A stretch of DNA of 64,000 bases from Chionoecetes opilio (lineage: Eukaryota > Arthropoda > Malacostraca > Decapoda > Majidae): contig JACEEZ010001253.1 in NCBI GenBank assembly GCA_016584305.1, positions 96,001-160,000 on the forward strand, read 5' to 3'. Below, one piece after another: positions 1 through 11,260 of the stretch. The first letter of the stretch is position 1. Every line of letters starts with the position of its first letter. The translations under genes were made by a program, and so were the position numbers. The notes beneath the pieces are model-generated. The model saw only the letters and a program-made list of their open reading frames with translations, did not search any database and had not been told where the DNA came from.

Positions 1-1125
1 CACTGTCAACAAGAGGTTTGTACATACAGTTGAACCTGCCAGGTGAGTCTTTCGGTCGTGCTGGCCATTCCTTTTGTTTGTAATGTTTGCTGTCCGCTCT
101 AGAGTCCCACAAACAAAGAAAACACATGTGCTTAGTGTAACCTAACTGGAGTCCTAGAAGCAAGGAGATTACCTTCAGGTCCCCACACAGATTCCACTGA
201 TGTTCTTCATATTTAACAGCAGATAACAAAGTCTTCATAGTTTCATAAGTTTCACTCATTTCATGGCCATGCGCAATTGGAACACTCGGAAGCTTATTTC
301 CTTTATGCAGAAGAACGGCCTTTAGCGTGTTTTCCTGAATCTATGAACAGCCGCCACTCACTCTTATCATAAGTGTGAGACTCACAAAGTTGTTCCATGA
401 GTGTGTCAACATCAAAGCAGTAACAGAGCTTGTGTTCCATCTTGGGAAGAAGCTTGAAAGTCTTTATGTCTACGACGAAACGTGGTGATGAGAACTCCTT
501 TTTGTGGCAAATTCCATTCCTTGAGACGAGATCCAAGGACTTCACTTTTCTCCTTGGGTAGATCTAGGTCCCTAGCAAGGTCATGTAGCATTTCCTGACT
601 GATGAATTTGGGCTCTCTGTTGTCTGCCATTTCTTGAAAGTCTGTATCCATGGGATTATCCTCCTCGTTCAAATCTGATTCACTTATAGCACTTGCAATT
701 GGAACATTTGGAACTGGGAGATCAGGACCATGTGGCACAGGCCTGATGGCAGAAGGTACGTCAGGATACCTGATTTTAGCTCGCGTTTTTACTGAATATC
801 CTTTGATGCTAGTGAGGCAGAAGTAGCAGTCAGTACTGTGATCCTTTTGTTCACGCCAAACCATTGGGATGCCGAATGCCATGCCTGATGGCCGTTTGCC
901 ACGCATCCATTCATGCAAGTGGTTCACACAGGGGTTGCATGCTACGTGAGGGGCCCACTTCTTATCTTGATCACCTATACGGCACTTGAAGTAATGCAGA
1001 TAAGCTGCTTTACCATTCTTTGTAAGAAGTTTCTTCAGACTGTCAGGGGTAAAAATTCCACATATGTAACAAAAACTGTCCGATGCATTCACACAGTTAC
1101 GGCGCTCAATCACAGCCCGGTACAA
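1..1125 (-). pseudogene. Decayed copy of a multicopy arthropod protein family, unknown function
   Basis: The minus strand reads as one protein of about 370 residues, from 1125 to beyond the window edge at 1. The first 230 residues carry CxxC/HxxxH-like spacings (CYICG, then CNPCVNH, then CYFCL) and a segment reading SAIRPVPHGPDLPVP. A one-base frameshift near 455-462 moves the frame into KLLPKMEHKLCYCFDV. A second near 325 moves it again, after which the frame stays open to position 1 through CGDLKV, LLLGLQLGYTK and CFLCLWDSRA. I recognise these motifs from many near-identical predicted arthropod proteins of unknown function, often in high copy number; that is memory, not a search. Two frameshifts make this copy a pseudogene. 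The high copy number suggests carriage by a transposon, but no terminal repeat is visible here because the window cuts the locus. Confidence 0.7.
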
Positions 1126-1578
1126 GGTACGGGCTGTATACTATATACGGTAAACCAACTAAAATTAGGACTCCACTAAATCAAACACATCATATCTGCA
1201 AAGAAAAATAAAATGTTTAAACATATGTCAATAGCTGTACGATCAGTAGGTAAAAATGTACTACACAGCCTGCTAACCCTCGCCAATACGCAGCGCGCAC
1301 ACCCTCCCCTGCTCACTGCACAAACCACACTGACTCAAAAACACTGCACTGCCCTAAATAGGCTTGAGAAAAGAAAAGATTAAGAGTTTAAAAGGAAAAC
1401 ATTGGTGAAACCTATTTCTGCTGATTTTACCCATATTTTTTCAAGAATTGCGTCTAGTTCTCAAAAACTGGACGTGATAGAGTTAATTGAACATCAGATT
1501 CGAGTTCAGCAGGGTCGATTTACCTATAATCAGCTTCATTTAGTCCAGAACCATATCTTTGATTTTTTTTTGTCGACC
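1126..1578. other. Unassigned intronic sequence
   Basis: AT-rich DNA with no supported gene, terminal repeat or tandem array. It lies between the decayed gene copy and a LINE tail. I see nothing further in it. Confidence 0.5.
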
Positions 1579-1878
1579 AGTGTAATCTGCATAGTCCGTC
1601 AGCGCCAACTTCGGCTATATGGGCATGTGGCACGCTACCCTGAAACCAATCCTTCCCATCGGGTTGTATCTGTAAGAGACAATCCGGCGTGGAGAAGGCC
1701 AAAGGGGCGCCCACAAGGCACGTGGCGGGGGCAAGTTGATGTTTCTTGTCAAGAGCTGTTTGGTATAGGAAAGGAGCCTGCATGGGGACTCGTGGTGACC
1801 CCCGGGAGTGGCGTCGTAGGGTGGGCGAGGCGACGCGCCCCCCGGCGTATGCCCCCAATGATTGATTGATTGAAGTGT
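1579..1878 (+). mobile_element. LINE family D, 5'-truncated 3' end with TGAT tail
   Basis: From about 1586 the sequence matches the last 280 bp of two longer copies in this window (43961-45145 plus strand; 22686-23645 minus strand). It encodes the C-terminal end of a non-LTR reverse transcriptase: RQRQLRLYGHVARYPET, then RRPKGRPQGTW. It ends in the simple tail TGATTGATTGATTG at about 1860-1873, the 3' signature of this family. The five bases AGTGT occur at the 5' junction (1579-1583) and just past the tail (1874-1878), a possible short target duplication. A severely 5'-truncated, dead insertion. Confidence 0.85.
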
Positions 1879-2164
1879 TTATACTAGTAACACAAAATAT
1901 TACTCATATATGTTCAAGATGTAGGGATGGAGAAAATAACGGAAATAATTGGGATGGATGAAACATGTATTATCCCTCCTGCATTCTTTTAATTTACAGT
2001 TGTTCTCATGCTTCAGTCAGTAATGGAATGCAGGATTTGGTGCCTCATCTTTGCGTCATGTGCCCATGCCACATGCCTACATTCAGCCTACGTATAGGTA
2101 ATACGGTGAATTACCTCTAGCAAGCTGACTCAGAAGATGTAGAAAGTTTTACTTATGGTTTGGG

Positions 2165-2445
2165 GTAACATACGCTATGCTGCGCGTGACCTCGGTGCTC
2201 ATATCCGTCGCATTAGCCTTTGAACCTGTGGTGAGTGAGAACCCGTTACCCCGGGACACAGGGCTAGTGTGACATCCGGGTTACCACAGTTACCTTCCCT
2301 AGGATTCCCCAGGTACCCATTTATCAACCTGAAAGGGAGGAAGAATAGCTGTTTTGTCTGGCCGCCGATTTGCTCTGCCCTGGATTCAAATCAGGGCCCA
2401 CAGATTCGCAGCTAGGCGCGCTAGCCACTACACCACGTACGCGTC
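2165..2445 (-). mobile_element. tRNA-derived SINE, copy 1
   Basis: Read on the minus strand, the head contains TGGTGTAGTGGCTAGCGC, which fits an RNA polymerase III A box. About 45 bases later comes TTTGAATCC, a degenerate B box. The body matches a second copy in this window (49553-49588 plus 52455-52728) over about 280 bp, including the tail ending near GCTGCGCG. A family with internal tRNA-type promoter boxes and a shared non-tRNA body is a SINE, not a tRNA gene. Confidence 0.82.
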
Positions 2446-3224
2446 AATGGTCGTTCGACACTATGGTTTGAAAGACGCATAGTAAATTTCAGTCTAATTT
2501 TAGGAAAAAGTACTGCGTCAGATATTAAAAAATACGGTAACCTTGGATGGTAGATTGCTGGAATTATTTTTCATCTCGAATTGTGGGTAAAATCGCACAC
2601 TTTCAAAATGCTAAATTCTGCCTCCTCATTGCCGATAATCAATACATATTACTGCTACATAGTATCATGAGTGAATATTAGATGATATGAGCTCCTTTCT
2701 CTAGGTCGTTTGCCATTTAAGTTCTGATGTTGTCTTCTTTTTCCTCTCTTGGTATTACTATAATATTGCACGTAAATACCCTACACAATTGGGAGTAAGG
2801 TTTCAGTTTAACTTTATGGTTTGTGAGAGACTTTATCTTTGATTTTATGTTGGAAACACTACTTTCGGGGATAAAAAACTTTGTTGTTTTGGATGGAGAG
2901 AGGGTCGTGTGTTTACTAACGTCTCACTCTTCTTCTTGTGACCTGCACCAGTTTTTTTTCTCCTACTTCTAGGCCAATTCTACGAGGCTGGATTTGGTTA
3001 AAAGGGTAGAACATAGGGTTAGGCTCAAGTTTATGATTAGTTAGATAAAGTTTAGTTAGGAAATCAAAACATGGGGTTAGGTTAGGATGTAAACATAACC
3101 TTTCTGTTTAACCTCAGATTGTTTTCACAATGTCTCATAAGGTGAGACGGTCGATGATGCATCAATTAACGGCAATTATCATTTTCCAATTATCACTATC
3201 TCAATCTATTTGTATAATATATAT
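2446..3224. other. Unassigned intronic sequence
   Basis: AT-rich sequence without a supported gene or a repeat that I can match elsewhere in the window. It ends at the 32-bp tandem array. Confidence 0.5.
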
Positions 3225-3343
3225 TAGTATTCTTATAATTATCACTATATAGTATATAGTATTCTTATAATTATCACTATATAGTATATAGTATTCTTAT
3301 AATTATCACTATATAGTATATAGTATTCTTATAAATATCACTA
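3225..3343. repeat. 32-bp AT-rich minisatellite, about 3.7 units
   Basis: A unit beginning TAGTATTCTTATAATTATCA and ending CTATATAGTATA repeats head to tail with almost no divergence. The last partial unit carries one T-to-A change. The unit contains the short palindrome CTATATAG. Confidence 0.9.
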
Positions 3344-3379
3344 ATGTCTATCTACCTCTTCAATGACCAATTCTACCAG

Positions 3380-5376
3380 ATCGTCTTCAACAATGGCATG
3401 TCTTCCTTGGCCTGCCCAGTGGACGGCGACCTGGCACTTCCACTTCAACATATCTCCTAAATGCCTCATCACCTTCTCTCCTCTTCACATGCCCAAACCC
3501 CCTCAATCTCCTTACTCTCAGCACCATACTCAGCTCCTTCAATCCACATCTTGCAATCTCTTCACTGGACACTTCATCTCTCCATGTGATTCCAGCCATA
3601 TACCTCAACATTCTCTGATCACAACCAACCAACACATCCTCCAACTTCGTCAAAACCCATGCATCAGAATCATACAGCAATACTTATCTAATATATGCTT
3701 CGAATACTCGTCCCATGTTTTACAGTGGAATACGCTTGTTTATCAACAGTCCCGCTATCTCTCTTCACTTTATCCATGTATTTGCTACCCGTCCAACTGC
3801 TCTCGCCACTCCCCTCTCGCTACCTAACATTTCAGAAAGATAGCAAAACTGCTTAATTTCTTCTATTACACTACCACTCACTTCTATAATTTCAACCCTT
3901 TCCTCTTCTAGCATTACCCTTCGTTGATTATTCTTAAACACGCTGGACAGCAGAAATCTATCACCCTATTCAGGTTTCTTAGTCCGAAATATATTTTATG
4001 GCACCACATGTCACATTTTTTGCAAAGAATAAAGTATATTCCTACTCCAATACCGTACACTTCACAGGTAAATCTTCCTACTTGTATATTTTGCTATATT
4101 TTCTTGTTTGGTACCATCATTTTCGTCTCGAACATACTCACCTTCAGACCTTGTATCTCCATTGCTTGCTTCTAATATATAAATCTCCTCTCAATTTCCT
4201 CCTTTGTCTCAGCTGTCAAGACCAAATCATCTGTATATAACAGTTCCCATGGATCTCCTGCTCTGCACTCCTTCGTGGCTTCTTCCATCCCTACTACAAA
4301 CAAAAGAGGACTGAGGACTGAACCCTGATCCACCCCCACTCCTATCTCAAAAGCATCTGGATGTTCCTCCAACTGGTCTAACCTTTGATCTCGAGCCTTC
4401 ATGCAGTGCCATAACCAATCTTACAAACCTCTCCGGTGCCTTCTGTCTTCGTAATGCCCATCTAATTGTTCTTTTCGGAGTCCAGTCAAATGCCTTTTCC
4501 AGATCCACAAACATATGATATAGCGTCTTCTTCCCCTCAAATTTCTCCTGCAGATACTTGTCATGAATAATAATGTATTGGTAGTTGAATTCCAGCCATA
4601 AAGCCAAATTGTCAGTCATATATCTTGATGATTCTCTTAAGCTATTCACATAACACCCTCTCCCAATTCTTCATCCCATGTTCTAACAGCCTCAAACCTT
4701 TGTACCCACCACATAACAGTGCATCTCCTTTTCCTTTAAATATTAGTAAGGTAAAACTATCCTTCCATTCTTCTGGACCTTTCTCCTGCCTCGTAATATT
4801 TTCAAAAAATCTAGCTAGTTTCCTGATACCTGTCCTTCATGCTCTTTCAGCATATTACTGCTTAGACCGGATGGACCTGGTGCCTTTCCATCTTTTATCC
4901 CTTTTAATGTTTTTTCTACCCCTTCTTCTAATATAGTTTCAGTTGGATCTTCCACCCTTGCAACAATGCAACATCTTCCAACTCATTGTCATTTTTAAAT
5001 TCAGCAGTCTTTCAAAATATCATCTCTATCTTTATCTCACCTCCTTCTCCATCACATTGATTTCTCCATTTTCATCCTTTACATACTTTGCTCCTTGTAC
5101 ATTCTTTTTCACTTGTCTCATCTGCTTAGCTACTCTAAAAATCTGTCTTCCTTCTTCTGTTTTTAAATTCTGACTCCACTTCTCCGACACTTGTTTCTTT
5201 GCTATTGCCGCGCCTCTTATAGCTTCATTTATCTTTTCTCTATACACTCCTCTATCCAGCTCACATCTTGATCAGTGCCACTGTTTAAGTGCGATTTTTT
5301 TCTTTATAAATTTATGTTGCACCTCTTCATTCCTTTTCTCTAGCTATTCTACCAGATGTTAATCCACACACCTATT
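3380..5376 (-). mobile_element. LINE family B, 3' portion (reverse transcriptase), decayed
   Basis: Minus-strand pieces follow protein order. First a charged linker region (5247-5032). Then RT with MFVDLEKAFD and LRRQKAPERFVRLVMALHEG (4649-4347). Then DQGSVLSPLLFVV and the catalytic box as LLYTDD (4402-4172). Then the C-terminal LRGFGHVKRREGDEAF and RRPLGRPRKTC (3680-3387). The usual YADD box reads YTDD. Several frameshifts separate the pieces. The same element continues at 7442-7990; the stretch between is a younger LINE insertion. A further fragment lies at 41060-41300. Confidence 0.82.
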
Positions 5377-5377
5377 G

Positions 5378-6364
5378 CTTGACTGGATTAGGGACTACTT
5401 GTATGACAGGAAGGCACAAGTATGTTTTCAAGGTGTCGCCTCTTCAGAGGAACTTTTTGAACTGGGCACGCCACAAGGGGGTGTCCTTAGCCCTATGCTC
5501 TTCAATATTTTGATGGACAAAATTTCCCGCTAGCCTTTCCCACAGGATACCCAGGTCCTCATTTATGCTGATGACATACTTGTGTAATGCAGAACCCTTA
5601 CACTTCTTAATTTAGCCTTGCAGCAATTAACAACACTGTGTGTACAGATGGGCCTTGTCATCAACGAAACCAAGACCAAATTTCAAGAAAGCAACAACAG
5701 AGTCTGCCGCCCACCCAGCATTAATCATGTTCCCATTTCCAGAGTCCCTACTTATAAATACTTAGGTGTTCACCTCAGCTACAAAAGGTCTGCCCAGTCA
5801 ATCAGCCATGTCCGAGACATTTGTCTGCTTAGACTAGCACCACTCAGAGTCCTAGCCAACAGAGGCCTTGGCGTTGATATTCCTATCCTTAGGATGTTAT
5901 ATATTTCTGTAGTCAGGTCACTTATTGACTATGCCTCCACGGCCTTGGTTCACTTCAGTGAAACACAACTTCGTGTCTTGGAGCTCATTCAAAATGAGGC
6001 TATGCGGATAATATTAGGTTGCCCCAGAACAGCAAAGATAGAAGTACTTAGGGCTGAACTGAATCTGCCCAGTATTGTACGCAGAATCCAGGAAATAACT
6101 TGCCGCACTGTTAGCCGCATGCTTTGTAATGGATCATCTCCCATCCTTAAACAGACGCTAGACTCACTACTTCTAAACCCTAGGGCTCCTGCTGCCCTAT
6201 ATCTCAAGAAGATTTTTTCATTGCTAACACGCGTAGGTGTTTTAAATGCATGTTTGGCACTAGTTCCTTCACCAACCCAGCCTGTCTGGCACCCTCGCCG
6301 GGTCACTGTAGACATTGAAAGACTTTCAATCCCCAAAAGAGCCTGGCTTCCCCAAGCTCTCTAG
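5378..6364 (+). pseudogene. Non-LTR reverse transcriptase, C-terminal half (LINE C)
   Basis: One frame runs from 5378 and carries TPQGGVLSPMLFNILMD (the primer-grip side of the fingers/palm) and the catalytic YADD box at 5564-5575. The thumb-like region follows, with VINETKTKF, YKYLGVHLSY and SVVRSLIDYASTALVHF. Stops interrupt at about 5531 (after KISR) and 5585 (after DDILV). The frame then stays open from 5618 to the stop at 6362-6364, just before the RNase H reading frame, which is in the same phase. The catalytic aspartates are present but the two stops make this copy non-functional. The first half of the RT and any ORF1 and endonuclease are missing through 5' truncation. Confidence 0.85.
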
Positions 6365-6373
6365 GATCATTTC

Positions 6374-7252
6374 ATGACAAAATTGTCCAAATACCCTCAC
6401 ATCCAGGCTGTTCATGTGTACTGTGATGGGTCAGTTGATGGCAGCAAGTCTGGCTGCGGCTTGTTCATACGTGATTACACCTCTCCCAGCCAATACACAG
6501 ATACCGTAGCTGCCAAACGCCTACCTGCCAATCTCTCCTCAACCCGGGCAGAGCTGTACGCCATACTTGAGGCTTTGCATGCTGTCACAGCTATATATAA
6601 GGATGTCTACATGTTTGTAGACAGTCAGGCTGCCTTGTATGAACTATTATCTACCTCACCCGCTGACTGTGATCTTGTAAATAAGTGTCTTGCTGCCGTT
6701 CGTACCCTTGACAGGACTGGTGCCAGGGTCCATTTCATCTGGGTGCCTTCCCATGTGGGCATCCCACTTCACGAAAGGGCAGATTGCCTTGCCCGGCAAA
6801 CCCTTCAGGATGACTCAATGGACCCTGGCACTGAATACACTCATACCCATCTTAAAAGTAGTGTTCAACAGCATGTCAATCGTAGCATAGATCGTCAGCT
6901 TAGATACTGCTGTCGTAGCGGCAGCTTAAGTGGCCTCCACTATGTCCGTGTCTCCCACAACAGTGACTACAGCTATGGGAGACACAGTACAGCCCAGGAT
7001 GTTGTGGCAATGCGCCTCAGACTAGGTTATAAATATTACTGGGAGTTTAGTAACTCCCCCGCTGTCTCTTGTACATTGTGGGCCAAGCTAGGAGGTCACA
7101 CACTGCATCATTACATCATGGACTGCCCCTGCATTGCAAAATTTAGGCCACAAGGCCACCATGACTTGCCCCAGACAATCTGCAGGTTTTTCAATCACCA
7201 TACACTCGCTGACATCCTACGAGAGTACCCTAAATTCGCCCCAAGGTGGTAA
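6374..7252 (+). CDS. RNase H domain ORF of LINE C
   Basis: An open frame of 292 residues. RNase H would degrade the RNA strand of the RNA/DNA hybrid during retrotransposition. The four acidic residues sit at normal spacing: D18 in VYCDGS, E60 in STRAELYAI, D83 in FVDSQAALY and D137 in HERADCLAR. WVPSHVGI just before the last one holds the usual histidine (H127). After the domain come a weakly conserved stretch and a Cys/His pattern near the C-terminus (LWAKLGGHTLHHYIMDCPC). It is in the same phase as the RT frame upstream and separated from it by one stop (6362-6364), so it was probably the end of a single polyprotein. The chosen ATG is only the first after that stop. The element is truncated, so expression is unlikely even though the domain is intact. 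Confidence 0.85.
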   Translation: MTKLSKYPHIQAVHVYCDGSVDGSKSGCGLFIRDYTSPSQYTDTVAAKRLPANLSSTRAELYAILEALHAVTAIYKDVYMFVDSQAALYELLSTSPADCDLVNKCLAAVRTLDRTGARVHFIWVPSHVGIPLHERADCLARQTLQDDSMDPGTEYTHTHLKSSVQQHVNRSIDRQLRYCCRSGSLSGLHYVRVSHNSDYSYGRHSTAQDVVAMRLRLGYKYYWEFSNSPAVSCTLWAKLGGHTLHHYIMDCPCIAKFRPQGHHDLPQTICRFFNHHTLADILREYPKFAPRW

Positions 7253-7441
7253 TGGTGTGTGTTATTGACTGTATGCATGAATATAAATATACTACAACTT
7301 CCCCTCAGTGGAAGCCCTGATACCCATAACTTGTAACTCATTTTTATATATCTACACTGCCTGGGGGGAGGCTGGCAGGCACCGACCTCCTACCCTTGTT
7401 GTACATCCAACAATAAACCATTCAATTCAATTCACTTCAAT

Positions 7442-7990
7442 ACACACCTATTCTCCAGCTCTCAGTATGTTTTCCTGTAAGCGGTACCAGTCTCCCTCTC
7501 CTACTTACACCTTTGTTGCAAAGTTTTCTTCAAGCTCCTGTCTCTAGTTTGCCTCTTTCAACTTCCACAGTTTTATTCTCTTTACACCTTATATCAGTAT
7601 TTTCTTCATCTTGTTTATTCCGAGGTCTACCCGTACCATCTTGTGCTGCGTCAAACAAGCCTTTCCAGGTATTACTTAACAGTTTATGACTCGCATATCT
7701 GGTGTTTTCCTCATCTGCAGCAAGCCCAGCTGTGTCTCTGCTGCACCACTTTTGTATGTACACAATTAACTTTCCCCTGTCTTTCTAGAAATAGGTATTT
7801 AGTACCCCCCATGCCTCCTACAAAACTCCAATACTCAATCCCTAATCATTTATGTCACCATAACCATAATTACTTTCCATATTTTTCTTACTTCCTTTAG
7901 ACTGGTACTATTTCCTTGGCAATATGTATGTACGATCTCCTCACTCTTTGATCTATGACTCTCCAATATATACAATTTTCTCTTCTCCTC
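7442..7990 (-). mobile_element. LINE family B, 5' portion, separated by the LINE C insertion
   Basis: The minus strand holds a charged segment (7763-7530: RYASHKLLSNTWKGLFDAA, then KQDEENTDIRCKEN). Across the insertion, and counting the duplicated 11 bp once, it is followed by similar charged, coiled-coil-like coding (LEKRNEEVQHKF near 5330). This continuity supports one interrupted element. The right boundary is uncertain because the sequence decays into AT-rich DNA. Confidence 0.55.
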
Positions 7991-8061
7991 TTCCATTATT
8001 ATAGTTTTTTTTTCTTAGATTCCTTTTTAATATTATTCTTTTTTAACATGTGTGCCTATAG

Positions 8062-8180
8062 CGCCTGTAGGCAGTGACCTCCAGGACACGAATGGTAAGC
8101 CTTAGAGGTTCACTTAAGGGCTGTGATGGTTGGCCCTCGTCCGTGGTGGCGCAGGCAGGACTTTTATAGAATATCTCCAC
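8062..8180. repeat. Dispersed repeat, copy 1
   Basis: About 115 bp containing TGGCCCTCGTCCGTGGTGGC and GCAGGCAGGACTTTTATAG. It matches 53797-53905 with scattered changes. The flanks differ, so it is a dispersed element, possibly the end of a LINE. No terminal structure is visible. Confidence 0.6.
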
Positions 8181-8189
8181 GAAAATCTC

Positions 8190-8475
8190 CACCTATGCAC
8201 CACTCTGACTGTTGATCATTTATGACTGTTCTCATATCTCTATCCTTCACGTAATCTATCCATTTCCATCCATATCCATTTCAGCAGAACACCTTTTACA
8301 CCAACTATGTGTTAAATCTTCTATAACTGTCTATGGTGTGGTACCTTGTCAAAAGCTTTTTTTAAGTCCAAGAAGACATAATCGACACATTTGTCTGTAT
8401 ATTGTGTTTATTTAATCACTCTTGACTAGAAACATAGTAGGTTTGTAGTACAAGACCTCCTTTCATAAAACAAAT
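8190..8475 (-). mobile_element. LINE reverse transcriptase fragment (family A-like)
   Basis: The minus strand around 8400-8330 encodes DYVFLDLKKAFDKVPHH, the first catalytic-aspartate block of a non-LTR RT. Weak RT-like sequence follows to about 8190 with stops and frameshifts. It may belong to family A found elsewhere in the window, but the overlap is too short to be sure. Confidence 0.65.
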
Positions 8476-8862
8476 ATTTTTTCAAAAACTGTAATCCGCA
8501 TAATTAAAAGTAATCCGCATAGTAAAGTGCATAAATTATGGGATCTAGAAACTATCGGTATCATACCTGAACAGTTACCTAAAGAGGATCAAAATACTCT
8601 AGATCACTATGATCACACTGTCAATTATGTAAATGGTTAATATGAAGTTGGACTACCTTGGCAAATAGACACCCCTGTGTTACCTTCCAATTAACACATA
8701 GTTAAGAGCCAATTAAATAGTTCAATAAGAAAACTGAAGAAAAACCAGTCTAAATTGGAGTGCTATGATAAGATAATTCAAGATCAATTATAGGATGACT
8801 TTATCGAAAAACTGGACGGAGCAGTAAATCATAATATAGGATTTTATTTACCCCACCATGCA

Positions 8863-10179
8863 GTGGCCAAAGATTCATCAACCACCCCTATTAGAATAGT
8901 TTTCAATTGTAGTTTCAAAACTAAACAAGACGCTAGCTTAAATGACTGCCTTCAGACAGGACCGAATCTCTTGTCCAATCTAGGAGATGTCCTAGTAAAT
9001 TTCAGAACAGATAAATTCGCCTATGTGGCTGATATCGCTAAGGCTTTCCTAAGATTAGGTCTAAGGGAAGAAGACAGAAATTTCACAAAATTCCTATGGC
9101 CTGAAAATATATATCAGGAAGATAGCCCCCTAGCCACGTATAGGTTTAAGTCAGTTCATTTTGGTTCTTGCTCAAGCCCATTTTTATTAAATAAAACATT
9201 ACAGTACCATTTTAAAGGTTCTGATAGCCCAGAATTAGGGAAGAACTTCTATATGGATAATTTACAGAGGACGATAAATTCTGAGGAAAAACTAATACGA
9301 ATTTATAACCTGGCTAATAAAGAGTGCAGGAAGGCCAGCCTCCCCTTACAAAGTTGGAATACTAATTCTCCAAGGCTAGAAGGGATAATCAGGAAGGATT
9401 TCCTTAATTATACGCCACCAGAGGTCGAATCAGTATTAGGATTATGGTGCAATGTAAAGACTGGTGAACTAAGATTAAAGTGTCCAGATTTTTCTGATGT
9501 AGTCCTAACAAAGAGAACACTCTTAAGTCAGGTCAGCCAAGTATTTGACCCCTTGGGCATAGTGAGTCCAATAACTATAAGGGGTAAATGTCTAATAGAA
9601 AAGGCCTGGGGAGAACACCTCGATTGGGATACCCCCCTTGATGGGAAATATACAACAGAATGGGAGACTATAAAATCTCAGTTCAATAAAATAAATGAAG
9701 TTCACATAAGTAGGAGAATAAATACTGATGGGCGACAATCCCAGCAACTACACATATTTTGTGATGCTTCAAAAAGTGCATACGGTGCAGTAGCCTATCT
9801 TAAAGCAGGAGAGGAATGTAAATTAATTATGTCTAAGGCTCGGGTTGCCCCAATTAAGCCTAGAACCCTACCTCAAATGGAGCTGACTGCATTAGAATTA
9901 GGCACTAAATTAGCACAATATCTAAGTAATTTATTACAAATTGGTGAGGTATATATGTGGAACGATAGTGAAATTTGCCTACACTGGTTAGTGAAACATA
10001 ATACAAAAATCCCTTATGTAAGGAATCGTGTTGGTAAGCTAAATTATTTAGGTTCCACATTTCACTATAATCATGTTGCTACCAAGGAAAACCCAGCTGA
10101 TATTTTGTCCAGAGGAACAACTATCCTCAATCTAAATACAGGATTATGGTTTAAAGGTCCTACCTGGCTGAAAAAATAA
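8863..10179 (+). pseudogene. BEL/Pao reverse transcriptase and RNase H
   Basis: 438 residues remain open. RT motifs: PIRIVFNCS at the start, SLNDCLQTGPNLL, the first catalytic block VADIAKAFL (D57), then FGSCSSPFLLN and the second catalytic box as YMDN (residues 130-133). As I recall, many BEL/Pao elements read YVDN or YVDD here. RNase H begins at LHIFCDASKSAYGAVAYL, with the glutamate in LPQMELTALELG and an aspartate in MWNDSEICLHW. Coding continues upstream of the given start through three in-frame stops, so the ATG at 8863 is internal and not a real start. The frame ends at TWLKK, where a run of A shifts it. RT copies the element RNA; RNase H removes the template. Confidence 0.88.
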
Positions 10180-10237
10180 TAATGAATGGCCTAATCAAAA
10201 GGTCTCTAGTAAATCAGACATATCAGAAGATGTAATT

Positions 10238-11231
10238 ATGGAACCTATATTGATCCCAGATCCTGTTATGGATATAAAAAGGTTTTCCTTATTAAGCAAA
10301 CTATTGAAGACTACTAAATTAGTCTTCAAATTCATAAAGAGGGATAGTTCTGATCCTCTGAAGTTTTGGGTTAGAACAATACAAAAGCAGGAATTTCCTG
10401 AGGAATATCAGTTCTTAGCCTCGGCCAGCCCCCGTAGGAACAAACTTATCAAATCATTAGGTCTGTACCTAGATAATGAGGGCATCATTAGGTGTCGAGG
10501 AAGAATTTGGAATGCTGATCTTCCCGATAAAACCTGCAATCCCATGCCAATTCCCAAACGTCATCATCTTACTAAACTGCTAGTGGATGAATCTCATGGG
10601 AACTCGTTACATGGCGGAATGGCTGACACATTAGTCTATCTCAGGAGGGAATTTTGGATACCGCAGGGTAGACAGGTAGTTAAATACTACCTCAAATCTT
10701 GTATCAAATGCAAGAGATATGAGGGAAGACTAATCACCTATCCCGGACCCCCTCAACTCCCCATGGATCGAGTACAACTATTAAAACCATTTGAGGTAGC
10801 TGGTGTCGACTATACTAGGGCAATAATAATTACAGGAGATAATGCTCCTCCCAAGAAAGTATATGTCTGCTTATTCACTTGCACCTCTACAAGGGCTGTT
10901 CATTTAGAAATAGCTGATGATTTAAGTGCCAAAACCTTTATGCAAGTGTTCCGTCGGTTTGTGGCTCGGCGGTCGTGTCCTCGGCGAATGATTAGTGATA
11001 ATGCTACTAACTTCGTAGGAGACTCCGCCATATTGTTAGAAATATTAAATCATCCATCAGTACAAAAAACTCTCTAGAGTTAATGAAATGCTCATGGACT
11101 TTTACTACCCCTAGAGCTCCTTGGCAAAGGAGAGGTTTCACAGAGAGAATGATTGGCATTGTTAAGTCTTGTCTTAGGATAACTCTCCACAAAACAAAGA
11201 TAGGTCTAGAAGACCTGAAAACCATTGACTG
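10238..11231 (+). pseudogene. BEL/Pao integrase
   Basis: The frame is open to 11077. It contains an H2C2-type zinc-binding segment (HHLTKLLVDESHGNSLHGG, then CIKCKRYEG) followed by the DDE integrase core: first aspartate in AGVDYT, second in MISDNATNFVGDS. A stop and frameshift at about 11078 move the frame. From about 11095 the new frame gives WTFTTPRAPWQRRGFTERMI, holding the third catalytic residue (the glutamate of TERM), and runs to a stop near 11231. All three catalytic acids are therefore recognisable but lie in different frames. The protein would insert the reverse-transcribed DNA into the genome. Confidence 0.85.
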
Positions 11232-11260
11232 ACTGAATTGAATGTTAAAACCATTAACCA

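Larger units (their letters stand above)
5377..7441 (+). mobile_element. LINE family C (I-like, with RNase H), 5'-truncated, nested in LINE B
   Basis: A 2,065-bp insertion flanked by an exact 11-bp direct repeat ACACACCTATT (5366-5376 and 7442-7452). It begins inside the RT coding region, so it is 5'-truncated, and ends with AATAAA and a TTCAA-type short repeat tail near 7412-7440. Coding order is RT then RNase H. An RNase H domain downstream of RT is known for I-superfamily non-LTR elements, so I place it there. The long duplication and the tail are those of target-primed reverse transcription. Confidence 0.9.
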
